Source: Turnera subulata (taxonomy: Eukaryota > Streptophyta > Magnoliopsida > Malpighiales > Passifloraceae). From it: a stretch of DNA of 64,000 bases. Shown here in pieces: positions 23,898 through 38,059 of this stretch. Made by a program: the position numbers and the translations under genes. A model generated the notes under the pieces. That model was not told the DNA's origin. It ran no database searches and saw only the letters and a program-made list of their open reading frames with translations. Location: positions 1 to 64,000 of the forward strand of contig MK814808.1 of assembly GCA_028386065.3 (NCBI GenBank), in the 5' to 3' direction. Position 1 is the stretch's first letter. Each line of letters starts with the position of its first letter.

Positions 23898-26800
23898 TGA
23901 AACGCCGTATCCCAAATTGTCCAATTTAATTAATTAAAATATATAAAAAGACCAAATTGCCATTTCTACCCTGGATACGATATGAACATCATAATCATTG
24001 TACAATTTACAAAAATTTATACAATTAAACGAGTATGCAGCGGAAGACAAATAAATAAGCAAAATACGTATGTAATGCACCCTATGGATCCGACCCGTCG
24101 AGAGGAAAGCACCGCCACTTGCTGGTATGCACTTCTGATCCATGATCAGATAACCTGTGTAAAAACGTGAGGGGGTGAGACCAACCACTCTCTCACTGCA
24201 AACAAATAAACTAGTGTATACAAATACAAATCAACTACAAGTACACCGACATCAGGCAATAGCAACCACAATGCACAAACAAGTCACAATGAACAATACA
24301 AGTCATCATCAGACTTCAAACCAACACTGATCTTTAATCACTTTGTTATCATTGTACTTTATTGTTATTAGGGTTGAATGTTTTATTAGGATTTAGTATT
24401 TTATTAGGGCCCTCTACTGTGTGCGTCGAGCTCGGTCCCGTCTCATGAGACAACTAGGGCATAAGCCCAATATAATCAGGGCAAGGCCCAATACAATCAG
24501 TAAGAGAGAGAGACAGACAGAGAGAAAGAGGGAGGTAGAAAGGGGGAGATAGAAAGAGGGAGGTAGAATCGGTCATCACAGACCCATATGCTAAACCGCA
24601 TATACCATGCTATCCCACATGAAATCCCGAGGGGTATCACTTCCCGCTCGAACCAACCGGTCAACAGCCCCACAGTAGAATTATTATAGTATGTTATTCT
24701 CAATTATGCTTAAAGAGTTGTGCCATACGTTATGATTAAACATGTTTGTGTGGTTTTAATATCTTATCCTCAAGTCTGTTCCTTCAGCCCTCAAGTCACC
24801 ACACAAACCACAAAGTCATATATCATTTCTTAATCATAACAACATATCATGCTCAACTAGCATACCATACCATATAGGCTCACAGTTCACATAATTAGGC
24901 ACTCAACAACAAAGATATCATCATCATGATACACCGTGCAACAACAACATCAACACAACAGGCATACACACATACAGCTTTAAATGCCAAACAAATGTTA
25001 TCACTTAATGAACCACAACAAATAACCGAGTATTGTAGGCAGTAATGCATACAAGGGTTTATATGTCCTCACCTGGGCCATATCAATTGTCTCGGAACTT
25101 GAAGCTTTGTTCCGCCTCAACATATCCTATATTCATAACAAAGGAAATGCGACCATGTATAAGGTACACATACAACAATTACGAATGTACTCTAAAACGT
25201 ACTTATATCGATGTATCATTTTGAATCCTTATGCCCAATCAATATTCTCAGGTCCTTACTAGATCTAGGCCCATATTAATAATAATTATCATGTTTAATT
25301 ATCCATTGGGCCTAAAGCCCAAATCATGCATTAACCTTACTTGGGCGTAAAGCCCACCTTATAAAAGTCTTTGGGCCTAAAGCCCTTAAATTAATTACTC
25401 TTTATTGGCATATAGCCTCTACATACATAACACAGTATTAATTGGGCCTGAGCCCGACCCGTCCACATTATCGTGTAAACCCAACTCCCGAGCCAATCCT
25501 TCCGGCCTAAAGGTACTACATGCGCCGGACATATTCCGGCCACGCACACTCACTCTCCAAATTCGATAAGTCCATTTCATTTCAATACACTAGTATATGC
25601 ATATACTATACATGGCTTGTACAGGAAATAAACACACGTCGTCGCCCGAGAATTACCGTATAGTGCCGGAAAGTTCACCATCTTGCCGGAATAGTGACCT
25701 TGCTCGTCGGATTCCGGTCAACTCGCCGGAAAATCCACAACAACCAGGAAACAATCTCCAACAATTCTGCCACAAACCCATCATCGATCAACCCGGATTC
25801 AACCCAAGAACACAATCCATAAAACATCAACTACCGAAAGAGGAAAAGAAGAATAGAGGAATAAACCTCACCCGAAAAACAACCCACAGCCTACAACGAA
25901 TTCACCAAAGCCAAAACTGCAACCTTAACAATTCTACCATGATTCAAGAGCATCTCACTGAATTCAATTCCACCTTGACATCCACAGAAACATAAAAACA
26001 ATGAATTGAACAACAGTTTAAGCCATAGGATCCATTCCGAAAAACTAAACTCGGAATTGCAGAACAGCAACAACCCGACCTCGAACCTCCACGCGTCCAC
26101 TACTGCTACCAACACGAGCGGTAAGCCAACCCGCCGTCCAACGCCACTATCCGGCCACACCACCGCATCTGCCCAGCAAACGCACACAGACCCGCCACCA
26201 CAAAATCCCAATCGGGTTAGAACCAGCAACCATAACAACAAATCAGAGAAGGGATAAGGGGAGTCGGCTTACCCGACTAGGCAACGGCGGCAACACGAAA
26301 CCCAACAATGTCCGGTCGTTAACAAACCCAGATTCGCCACCAACGCCGACATCAATGAAGACGGCAAACCAAACCACAGTTAAGACTCGGCTTTAAACGA
26401 GAAAACAAAGGGAAACAAAGAAGAGGAAAAGAGAAGGCAGGGGGGCGCGACTTACCCCTCGACGGCGACACATCTTGAGTGTCGCGCCTCGACTCCAGCA
26501 CGCGGGGAAAGGAACCCATACTCCTTCCTCGCAACTCCACGGTCGAGTCTCATGACAGAGGAGCGGCGGTGCTTCAGGTCGAGCCTCCAGTACGCATCCC
26601 GGCTGAGCCCGAGCCCGATCCTCTTCCTTCCTTGACGTGGCGGTGGTGGCGGTTCTTGGCATTGAAGACGACGATGCAGCACTCAACGAAATGAAGCAGA
26701 AGTGACAGTCTCACAGGAGAAGAAGATGAAGGAGACCAAGGGGAAGAGAAGAATGAGAGGAGTGGGGTGAGCCGTCGGGAGAGAAAGAGAAGTGGGGAGG

Positions 26801-27205
26801 AGAGAGAGAAAAGAAAGATTATATAAGCGCACTCTAGGGCTAGGGCTTTCGTCAAAAGCGAAACGGCATCGTTTTGCTTCCAAACGACGTCACTTCGTCT
26901 ACAAGCCCCTCCTCTGGTCAACCTCAAAGTCAAAACGCATCCCTTTGTGTGTTTTAGGTTTTGGCTCTACCAAAACTACGTAGTTTTAGTAAAAACTACA
27001 CCCCATCTTGTGTTTTAATCCAAAATACTATTAAATGCTAAACAAAATTAATACTTGGAAATAAATGATTGAACTATACTAGAAATAAATTTATTAAGAA
27101 CAAGAAAATAATTCCCGTGAATTCTGTGAGGGCATAATTGGAAATTAGATCCCAAATTTTTTCGAAAATTTCACAGAAAGAATTACCAAAAATCGGGGCG
27201 TTACA
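23898..27205 (-). mobile_element. solo LTR of the long-LTR gypsy family
   Basis: On the minus strand it begins TGTAACGCCCCGATTTTTGG at 27205 and ends GGCGTTTCA at 23898, giving 3308 bp. It shares landmarks with the LTRs at 51333 and 56071: GGATCCGACCCG, a GTGAGGGGGTGAGACCA block, GGGCCCTCTACTGTGTGCGT, and the GGCCTAAAGCCC words. Flanking pentamers CCTCA and CCTTA differ at one base, consistent with an old target duplication. No internal region or second LTR is present, so this is a solo LTR left by LTR-LTR recombination inside copy A. Confidence 0.88.
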
Positions 27206-27459
27206 CCTTAAGTAGAGGGAAATCCTCCAGAAGAGGTTTTCTGACACAATTGATAAAGTTCCAGAAGTAACTCAGGTACCTGAAATAATTATGTATGGTG
27301 AGATCTCAATTATAGTGTCAGGAATAAGAGGGAACCGACGTGAAATAACCGTCGACGGAATATTTATTTTATATAACGCTAAATATTTTGAAATAAAATG
27401 AGGATCATGAACCTACATCTATTAATGAATGTAGGCGCAGTATGAATGGTCAAATTGAG

Positions 27460-28360
27460 AAACGTGATTAAGGCTGTGTTAGAATCGCTTGTAAAGCGAG
27501 ACATTTTCCGGACCTGTAGTCCGTTGTGAAGCAAGATACTATCCGGACCTGTAGTCCGTACACCAGATGGTGTGGAACCAGTCGATTGAAAATGGGTATT
27601 TGTGCGAAAAGAGAATTATAATAGAGAGATACAAAGCACGGCTTATCGCACAAGGTTTTACCCAAACGACTTGGTATTAATTGTGAGGAGATAGATATAC
27701 TCCCCTGTGGTGGATGCAATTATTTTTGGTAAGTCTGGCATAATGTGAAAAGAATTAGAGATGCATCGAATGGATGTTGTTACAGCCTACATCTATGGAT
27801 CCATAAGTCATGACATATGCATAAGAATCCCTGAAGGATTCAAGTTGCTTGAAGCAACTAATTCCCAAGAATATACAAATATTAAGCTACATTGATCCTT
27901 ATATGGTTTAAACCAAATTTGAGTATGTATTGTATGATTATTCTTGCATATATATTTGCACTTATTATTGTAGCTTACGTTTATATACTATTATTGGAAC
28001 TCCTAAAGAAGTCTACAAATGCTGGATGTAAATAAAGAACTTGAGATGAAAAATCTCATCAAAGAATTAGATTGGTCCTGGAATACCCTCTAAAAGTGCA
28101 ATTTATATTGCTAAGCCTGAAGCTTTTGACTTGAGCTATTTGTAAGATATAACTTTGCTCTTATCTTCTGGGTATAACAGATGTGATATTAAGTTAACCC
28201 TGTAAAACCCGAAGAGAATATAGTTGGTCTTTGCAGATGCAGGTCCTTTATTTGATCAACGTAAAGCATAGACAGGCATATGCTATAACTTTACACATAT
28301 AGCTGCTATACCGTTGCGACCACAAAAAGCAAGATGGAAAGGATGGCATTCCAACGACGA
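27460..28360 (+). pseudogene. copia reverse transcriptase remnant, copy A
   Basis: Fragments such as TPDGVEPVD, YKARLIAQGFTQT and RIPEGFKLLEATNSQEY match the start of copia RT, broken by stops and shifts. A CGGACCTGTAGTCCG hairpin and its neighbourhood are duplicated at 27511 and 27553. The frame continues beyond Pack-MULE 2 at 30528 (LKDGYIK). Confidence 0.75.
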
Positions 28361-28929
28361 ATTATTGGGTAAAAAAGTTTTTCTTGTCCCTTCACTTTTT
28401 TGTTTTCGCATTCGTTGTCCCTCTTCCTTTTTTTTCACTCTTCATGTCCCTCAACTCTTGAATTACCGGGCCACCATGTCCTTTTGACCCCCAGCAGCCG
28501 GTTGGGAGCTGTGGCGCTGACACGTGTCCATGGGGGCCCACTTCAGTTGATTCTATTTTTCTTTTTTCTTTTTTCTCTTTCTTTCCTATTTTCTATTTTT
28601 CGAAAATCCGGCTTTTATGTTTTATTATATTAATTTTTTAATAAATAGAAGAGAAAAGAAATTTAACTTGAATTGCATTTATCATTAATCAAGAGCAATA
28701 CGTTTATCATTAAAAATATAATAGAATAAAATAAAAATAAAAAATAAATAGATCTGAATTAGGGACAAGCTTTCGACAAAAAAAATTAGGGACAAGCCTT
28801 TTATTAATGCTAACAAATTGAAAAAAAATAAAAGGAAATCAAGAAACCAAACACCCACCCCGGAGCTCTTCTCCAGTACTCCACCATGTGTACACCAACA
28901 CCACCATCTTGAACAAAGCTTCTTCAAAA

Positions 28930-29062
28930 CTAAGGCCTCCTCATCATGAACAAAGCTTCTTTAAACAACACCCCATCCCTCTCAGGCATTTCATCGAATA
29001 GCTTCCTAGCATCCGTTATATTCCCGCACTTGGCATACATAGAATGATCAATGTAGTTCCAG
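28930..29062 (-). pseudogene. captured pentatricopeptide-repeat fragment
   Basis: The minus strand reads SMYAKCGNITDARKLFDEMP followed by ERD, the signature end of a plant PPR repeat (MYAKCG...A..LFDEMPERD), then about 14 residues and a stop at 28930-28932. About 44 codons remain, with no start. It is one captured piece of Pack-MULE 2. Confidence 0.85.
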
Positions 29063-29350
29063 AATTGAAGCAAATCCAAGACGAAAACACATTACATTTC
29101 ATTCGCACAAGATAACACTAGATAAACACAGTCATGTTGTTGTCACCAACATGAGCCAGAGAATCAAGGTTGAATGTGAGATGAACAAAACCAGAAGCTC
29201 TCTTACATTGTACCGAGGATCAAGCAAATTCTGCAGTTTATTTATTCCAATGACAATGGAGAAGAACTATTGACGTACGGCCAATTGTGAATGAGCACAA
29301 CAACAAATCAACAGCAGTTGTTGATTCCAATTAGTACTCCATTCTCAGTT

Positions 29351-29466
29351 TCAAATTGGTTGCTTTTTGGCATGCCTTAGGCAGAAGGCTTTCATCCGCT
29401 CAAGGCCATCTTCCAGAGTTGCTGGGTCAACCGCAAAACTTATGCGAAACCAATTCTTCATCCCCA
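29351..29466 (-). pseudogene. captured tyrosine-aminotransferase-type C-terminus
   Basis: The frame reads GMKNWFRISFAVDPATLEDG and ends AFCLRHAKKQPI then stop. This matches the last exon of the tyrosine/nicotianamine aminotransferase family (class I PLP-dependent), including the Arg of NWxRIxFA that binds substrate carboxylate in the family. Only about 37 codons remain, fused by chance to upstream armadillo-derived sequence in another frame. Confidence 0.8.
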
Positions 29467-29489
29467 CTGTAGTATAGCACCAACCGCGT

Positions 29490-29925
29490 GGGTTTGGGTA
29501 GCTTGAGACCCGGATCGGCAAGCCTCGATCAGTATCGAAACGCTGCCGTACGCGAAGATCGCCCACCCGTTGTCGGGATCGGCGGTGATGGCCTCGACCG
29601 CGATGGCGGCTTTCTCCTTCAATGCCATGGACCCAGATTCCAATGTTCTCAAGAGATGGCCCAGCCTACCTTCTTCGAACACGATTTTCCTCGATTCGTC
29701 GCCGGCGGAAGCCAGGATGGACACGACGGTCACCGCCTGCTCGCGTTGAGTACCTTGAGCAGCGACTCCAAAGCTTTCCTCTTGAACTCGACGCCGCCAA
29801 TTTGGAGGCGGGTGAAGAGGTCGTGGATGAAGAAGACGAGGTTGTCCTTGTCGGAGCCGGGGGCGGGGTGGGAGAGGACGATGGCGCCGGACTGGTGGAG
29901 GACGCCGGATCGGAGGAGCAAGTCG
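29490..29925 (-). pseudogene. captured armadillo-repeat protein fragment
   Basis: One frame (29747-29925) reads LLRSGVLHQSGAIVLS and DLFTRLQIGGVEFKRKALES. After a frameshift near 29745 another reads VFEEGRLGHLLRTLESGSMA, AIAVEAITADPDN and SILIEACRSGS. Order and content fit plant armadillo-repeat proteins of the ARO/vacuolar-protein-8-like group. The shift, the lack of a start and the position inside Pack-MULE 2 make it a captured piece. The long overlapping plus-strand ORFs at 29488-30203 are shadows of this GC-rich segment. Confidence 0.8.
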
Positions 29926-30792
29926 AGGTCGTGGAGGTGGTTGGAAAGGGAGGCGATGTCGAGGTCGCTCCGGAAGAGGAGCTTCCCGCCGGGGAAGGAG
30001 GAGGAGGAGCATTGGCCGGAGAGGGACTGATTCCTTTCTTTCTATACAGATCCTCCACCCAAATCCGAGCCACCAGTTCACAGTGGCAGTGGGGTGAAGG
30101 AGGGAGCAGAAGCCTAGGGTTGGGATTGATTGGACAATGGATGAAGAAGGAGAGAAGAAAAAAGAAGAGGAATGAAGAAGAAAAAAAAAAGGTGAAGAAG
30201 TAGAGACCGGTGAAGAAGAAGAGAGTAAAAAAAAGGAGAAAAAAAATATTTATTACAAAAATTAATATAATAAAACCTAAAAGCCGGATTTTCGAAAAAT
30301 AGAAAATAGGAAAGAGAGAGTAAAAAAAAAACAGAATCAGTTGAAGTGGGCCCCACAGACACGTGTCAGCGCCACAGCTCCCAACCGGCTGCTGGGGGTC
30401 AAAAGGACATGGTGGCCCGGTAATTCAAGAGTTGAGGGACATGAAGAGTGAAAAAAAAGGAAGAGGGACAACAAATACGAAAACAAAAAAGTGAAGGGAC
30501 AAGAAAACCTTTTTTACCCGAATTATTGTCTAATTGAAGGACGGATACATCAAAAGTGATCGGACAAAACATACGTCACCAAAATGTCACCAGAAGTTGA
30601 CAAAAATGATTGGCCTATGACTATATCAATAAATCAAGTGAGGCCAAAATGAGGGGGAGTAGAATACGCACTGCATTCTTTTTTCCTTCACCAAGTTTTT
30701 ATCCCACAGGGTTTTTCTTGGTAAGGTTTTTAATGAAGCAATTATTTCAAAAAGTGTATTCTACCCAACGTACAACAGCATTCAAGGGGGAA

Positions 30793-30987
30793 TGTTATAA
30801 AAAACGTGATGAATACTGTTACACCCACCTAGATATTTCTCTTGTGTATATATTGTACTGACATGGATATGAAAGAATGAAGTTCTTCCTCTCCATTTTT
30901 CTACTGTTTCTCCTTCTTCTTCCTTTCTTCATCTCTATCCTTCTTCATCAATAAAGAAACACATAAACAAACACTATATTTATAAGA
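30793..30987 (+). repeat. 3' LTR of copia-like copy A
   Basis: It starts TGTTATAAAAAACGTGATGA, preceded by CAAGGGGGAA, and runs to ATTTATAAGA before the CTCCG target duplicate. It is about 195 bp, short for plant copia, and its sequence differs from the 479-bp LTR of copy B although the interiors are related. Confidence 0.8.
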
Positions 30988-30992
30988 CTCCG

Positions 30993-31856
30993 GAATCTTG
31001 AGAAACGGTAGGCGGTACTGGTTTGACAGAGTAGCCCCGGATAGTTTCGTTGGATTATTATATTGACTGTTAGGTTTCATCCTAACTTCCATCAGAAGAA
31101 AGACTGCTTATCAATTTCTCAACTGAAAGAGACCGGTGAAGTAATCACTATTTTAACCAGGACACTTTTGGAGAGTACATACTGTTAGAATACAAAATTA
31201 TTTATGGAACTTCATCCATCATTTAAACTTTTGGTTGAAATGGTAACATACCTAGAATTTGTCATTGCTAAATAAGCAGGTTATTAACCTGGACAAAGCG
31301 TGTTGTCGTAGATTATATCCATTGGCAACTTTATTTTTAACCTTGGACATCCTCCGGTTATTAAGTTTGACTAACCTCTACTTGTAAGAGCATTGACAAG
31401 GAAGCAGTCACGGCTTGGACAGGCTCCTTGACGATTCATAGGAAAACCTCTAGTCCATACGATGTCAATGTGGCAAAAGTCTGATTTGCGGTAGACCATT
31501 AACATTAGATAATCATTCTTTCACTTTGTTCCACCTTATTTTTAGGCTAGTTACTGATTCTAATTGCCATTACCAAGGAATTCGGGTCAGCTTCGTAGGT
31601 ACTATGACCAGAAACGACCGACTCGAAGCCATGAGCTATATATCAAATCACCTATTTCCACAAGTTGGGTAAATCTCTCTCCCTCACTCTCCCCCTCCAC
31701 GGTAACACCACATAATAAGATCATGCCAACCATGCAATCCACCTAGTAGCCTTCATAAGTCCTGGACCTCTCTCCCTTTCTCTTCACAAAGTCAAAACTT
31801 TCTACATTGTCCGGACTCATTCGATCAATCGATCATCTCTAAGTCTATCAAATAAA
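30993..31856. other. intergenic and 5' region of the cysteine protease gene
   Basis: I recognise no coding sequence, and no TATA box with convincing spacing. Host sequence resumes directly after the copy A target duplicate. 31660-31850 is CT-rich and may hold the promoter and 5' UTR. Confidence 0.4.
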
Positions 31857-34467
<2,611 letters not shown>

Positions 34468-34897
34468 CTGATGCTTCAAGGCTCTTGGCTGTGCGAAAAA
34501 AAAAAAATCAAAGAAAAGATAAAAACAATAAAATGGAGGCTGTTACTGGTTTGAAAAACCAAGGGAAGCAAAGCAACTAGAAGTGATGATGGTTTGTGAA
34601 GTTGCTTGTTGATTTGTCATGTGTGATAGCTTCTAATTCTTTCTGGCCCGAGATTTTGAAAAGAAGCGGAGCTCATCATTGTTAACTTCACCTAATTTTC
34701 TAACCAAAAAATGTTGTCATTAATTTCATTTACTTCGGACACTCGCAATTTTAATTACCGGGTATTCTGGTGTATCGAATAACATATTTTGGGAGTTGTA
34801 AATCCTGTGTCTTTTCAGCACTAAAGCTCTCAAATTTCCTGAAGGCTAATTAGCACGCGATGCCACTTAGAATATAACTTATTTTGGGGGCCTTGAT

Positions 34898-35156
34898 GTA
34901 AAGGTTACATCGGTTCATACTATTTCAAAAGTATCGTTTCGGAGTCTGTACTATTTTTTGTCCTTTTTATGGGTCTGCAATCTTATTTTTCGTTCTTCTT
35001 AGGGGGACTCGGGCAGCCCGCTGATGATGTGGACTGCCCGAGACCCCTAAAAGGGACGAAAAATAAGAGTATAGACCCGTAAAATAGAGAAAAAATAATA
35101 CAGACCCCCAAACGATACTTTTGAAATAGTATGGACCATATATATACGATTTACCC
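34898..35156. mobile_element. foldback MITE, copy 1
   Basis: Two arms of about 110 bp are inverted around a GGGCAGCCCGC / GACTGCCCGAG centre near 35020. The right end reads ATACGATTTACCC. The left arm has diverged at its tip. A second member of the family lies at 35773-36031. No coding capacity. Confidence 0.8.
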
Positions 35157-35772
35157 ATAATTTATTCCTTTTATGCACTTCGGGTAGCTGGGAGATGACG
35201 TAGCCACCCGCTCGAGCCTACTTGACAAGTATCATGATTCTGTTGGTGCCAAATAAAAAAATTATCACACCATTTTCATTTTTGTGGAATCCACTTTATT
35301 TTTCAAATACCCTAATGGATCCCACAAAAATTATCATGCGGCAGTGTACCTGTGTTAAGTCTATCACACCATTTTCATTTGAAGTCTATCAGACATTGTG
35401 GCACCGGTTGCCCCTTAAATAATTAAAATGAAATGAAAACGTTGCATTTGAAGTCTATCAGACCATTTTCATTCATTATTGGAAGAACTCGAGGAGTCAA
35501 TTGGCATAAATTAGAAATGTTAAATGCTTAATGAAACATCAGGAGGGATGTACGAACCATTAGAAGCCTGAGTCAACATGCGCCTCTTTTTTCTGACCTA
35601 TGGCAGCGTGCGAGACGCGTATGCTGCACGTGCTGTCCACCATGTATTTTTTTTATTATAATTTTTTTTGAATTTTTGTAGTACAAATTTAATTTACTAA
35701 ATTGTTAACAGAAAAAATTTATTAAATTGTTTACAGTAGCAGCAGTGTCTCCTCCCCGAGCGATCCGAGAAG

Positions 35773-36031
35773 GGGTAAATCGCATATATTTGGTCCGTAC
35801 TATTTCAAAAGCATCATTCGAGAGTCTGTACTATTTTTTATCCCTTTTACGAGTCTATATTCTTATTTTTCGTCCCTTTTAGGGGGTCTCGGGCAGTTCA
35901 CGTTATCAGCGGGGCTGCCCGAAACCCTCTAAAAGAAACAAAAAATAAGAATACAAACTCGTAAAAAGGACAAGAAATAATACAGACCCCAAACGATACT
36001 TTTGAAATAATACAGACCCTACAATTTACTC
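35773..36031. mobile_element. foldback MITE, copy 2 of the same family
   Basis: It begins GGGTAAATCGCATATATTTG, ends CTACAATTTACTC, and shares ACTATTTCAAAAG and the GGGTCTCGGGCAG centre with copy 1. Target duplications could not be fixed by eye. Confidence 0.8.
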
Positions 36032-37660
36032 ATGTTCAATTACCATGAGCAGTATTAGAGGTGGCATACGGGCATTACTGCCTTAATTTCTGGGGTCTGC
36101 CTTTCTAACTAAGTTGATGTGCTAGAAGAACTGGATTCCACGCGAGACATCTCCTTTCTGGACCCTGACAAATCAAAAATCATGAAGAGTTAAACCTTTA
36201 ACCAAAACACCAGTTGTGTCTTGATTATCCATAAAAATCACATTACTTGCATTTTGTCTGCAATTGACGTATGCATATAAATGTATAGGTTGTCAACCAC
36301 TCAGCCACCACTTGGTCAGACCCATATATGAAAATGACCTCATATGGAAATACCAACTAATAAATGATTTGAGTCGCGATCACATATGATCAGTTTACCA
36401 ATTGGATGGATAAGCTTCCAATAACCTTGTAAAAAACATTACTCTAGCATTAAAAAAAAAAAAGAACATTACTCTAAATTATCAGGGAAGAATTTTTTTT
36501 TTTCAGAATTTGGCCCCGACTAATCCAGACTCGACCCACGCACTTAGTTATGATGAGTGAGTCTCCACATTGGGATTTTCAGAAGGAAGAAATTCTTTGA
36601 GCTATGAGAAGAGCCAGCCTTATAACGTTTCTAATGATTTACTCCAATGCAGTAAAAATGTCCATCTCTTACATTCGAGTAAAAAGTTTTTGCGATCAAA
36701 TAAGCTTGGAAAGCTGAATGCCTGATCAGTCATTCTGATTATATACATTAGAGGACCTCAGTGAAAGAAATGGATATGTTTTCTTGACAATTCAGTTTTC
36801 TTAGTTAACTTTGCAATTGGCAAATATATATTGTGCAGGAATAAGTTGACGCTGCTTAAACTTTTTTTTTTTTTTTATCATGACGCTTCTTTGTTTTAAG
36901 AGTAGCTTAGAAGAAAAAAATGACTTAGCAACAATATCTTTAACTTTGGTAATAATAGCCAGGGCAATGCATAATTGGATTGGCACCTATTCCCTACCGG
37001 GTTTCCAGCTTATTCATGTCCCACTCTCATATCTAATTCTTGCCTTCAACGTGATTTGTTTAATTGGATTCACACATCACCTCCATCTTTTATTTAGACG
37101 TGCAAAATAATTCATTAAAGTTTTGCTTGGGTCAATATTCAATAAATCGATTGGCGCAATAAGCATCAATTGGAAAATAAGATTAGGAAAGCATTCATAT
37201 TTTATTTGTTTTGAACCCAAGGACATACACATTTTTAAAGTATGATGTCAATTTATGGGTCCTAAGCTTTCGTTTTTTTAAACTCATATGGACCCTAAAC
37301 TTTCTGACAAGCATTATTAAGAGCAAGAACCTTATGCAATAAAGAGTTCTCGACCAAATTAGCTTGCCATATTAGGGTCCACAAATTGGATTTTGAAGGT
37401 TAGAAACTGAAGGTGATTCACAAGTGCAGTGCAGATAGATATGTTAGAATCATTACAGTAATCAAAAGCAAACACAGAGCAAAAGCTTAATACGCAGGAT
37501 CGAGTGAGTTTTATGAGCACCATAAATAAAAATTAGTTGCTCAATGTGTAAAGGAAGTGTATTCTTCTTAAAAATAACACAGTACATTTCATTTCTGTAG
37601 CCGCTTGTTTGACATTATCTTTTCAATAATAATAATAATAATAATAGTGGTAATAACAAG
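36032..37660. other. intergenic, no gene recognised
   Basis: AT-rich sequence with an (AAT)n run at about 37624-37645 and several poly-T stretches. Short ORFs (36880-37110) show no recognisable domain. Confidence 0.5.
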
Positions 37661-37905
37661 AGTTTTTTTTGATAATATGAATATTCCAGCTCGACAAGCC
37701 AGACTAATCTTATCCGTGGCACGACACCTAATTTCGCTCCCTAGGCATTTAGCCTAGGACCACAAGCGGAGTCCAGCGTGGTTTACCACTCCCAACAAGT
37801 GTATTTTTCATACCTCTACGTTTCTCCGGATCGAACCCGAAACGTGTGAGTTAAGGGGTCGCAACATACTTAAACCCCTGCGAGTTAGAGTTGAATTCAA
37901 ATAAT
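37660..37905 (-). mobile_element. SINE-like element
   Basis: On the minus strand a tRNA-like head with A-box-like ACTCGCAGGGGTTTAAGT and B-box GGGTTCGATCC is followed by about 150 bp of unrelated body and an A-rich tail (the T run at 37663-37670). This is the layout of a tRNA-derived SINE. A similar body fragment occurs at about 47805-47860. Target duplications were not identified. Confidence 0.55.
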
Positions 37906-38059
37906 CTTTTTATATTAAGCGTGCTTTCACATAAAACTTTGAACTTTTGTTGTCGAAAAAAGGTATTGAAAAGTTGGCAAGTAATGAAATATACTTTCAG
38001 AAAAGAAAAGGAATATTCCTAAATTATTCTCTTTCTCGTCTCAACCAGAATTTAACTTT

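Larger units (their letters stand above)
28367..30519. mobile_element. Pack-MULE 2 carrying pieces of three host genes
   Basis: Inverted arms of about 265 bp (28367-28636 and 30257-30519) start GGGTAAAAAAGTTTTTCTTG and its near match. A target duplication of 8-9 bp, GAATTATTG, lies at 28359-28367 and 30520-30528; one base is shared with the terminus. It interrupts the RNase H region of copia copy A. On the minus strand it carries, left to right, a pentatricopeptide-repeat piece, an aminotransferase C-terminus and an armadillo-repeat piece, each from a different gene class. No transposase is seen. Confidence 0.92.
20713..30602 (+). repeat. dispersed array of short hairpins, stem-C(YNGAA)G-stem, copy A
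   Basis: More than 20 inverted repeats share a C-G closing pair and a five-base loop resembling YNGAA, with different stems. Perfect examples: AAATTTC-CAGAA-GAAATTT (20713-20731), GAGTC-TAGAA-GACTC (20793-20807), TTGTC-CTGGA-GACAA (21081-21095), GCTC-CAGAA-GAGC (21189-21201), TACTC-TTGAA-GAGTA (21282-21296), CTAGC-CTGAA-GCTAG (22583-22597), CCAAC-TGGAA-GTTGG (22645-22659), CCAGC-CTGAA-GCTGG (22733-22747), TGAAC-CTGAA-GTTCA (23614-23628), TACGC-CAGAA-GCGTA (23769-23783), CCTC-CAGAA-GAGG (27224-27236), GAATCC-CTGAA-GGATTC (27825-27841), GTTGC-TTGAA-GCAAC (27844-27858). The LTRs, the inserted elements and the antisense ORF (about 21300-22330) lack them. A function is not known to me. Confidence 0.85.
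19233..30987 (+). mobile_element. copia-like LTR retrotransposon, copy A (nested, degenerate)
   Basis: The LTRs at 19233-19413 and 30793-30987 begin identically (TGTTATAAAAAACGTGATGA). Flanking pentamers CTCCG at 19228-19232 and 30988-30992 form a perfect target duplication if the 3' LTR ends at 30987; the 5' LTR then lacks its last bases. A purine tract CAAGGGGGAA precedes the 3' LTR. The interior holds a 5' leader with tandem repeats, a hairpin array, an antisense ORF remnant (21524-22207), degenerate pre-integrase/integrase (22780-23290) and RT/RNase H remnants (27460-28360, 30528-30640). No gag is recognisable. Two insertions split it: a solo LTR at 23898-27205 and Pack-MULE 2 at 28367-30519. 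It is non-autonomous as it stands. Confidence 0.88.

Noticed and set aside
24497..24703. Small ORFs recurring in every long LTR (also 4566, 51827, 56565)
   Set aside because: They follow the CT/GA run and GGGCCC block of the LTR in varying frames, with no conserved start or length.
29488..30203. 180- and 193-codon plus-strand ORFs in Pack-MULE 2
   Set aside because: They are complements of the armadillo-derived minus-strand segment; stop-poor because of GC content.
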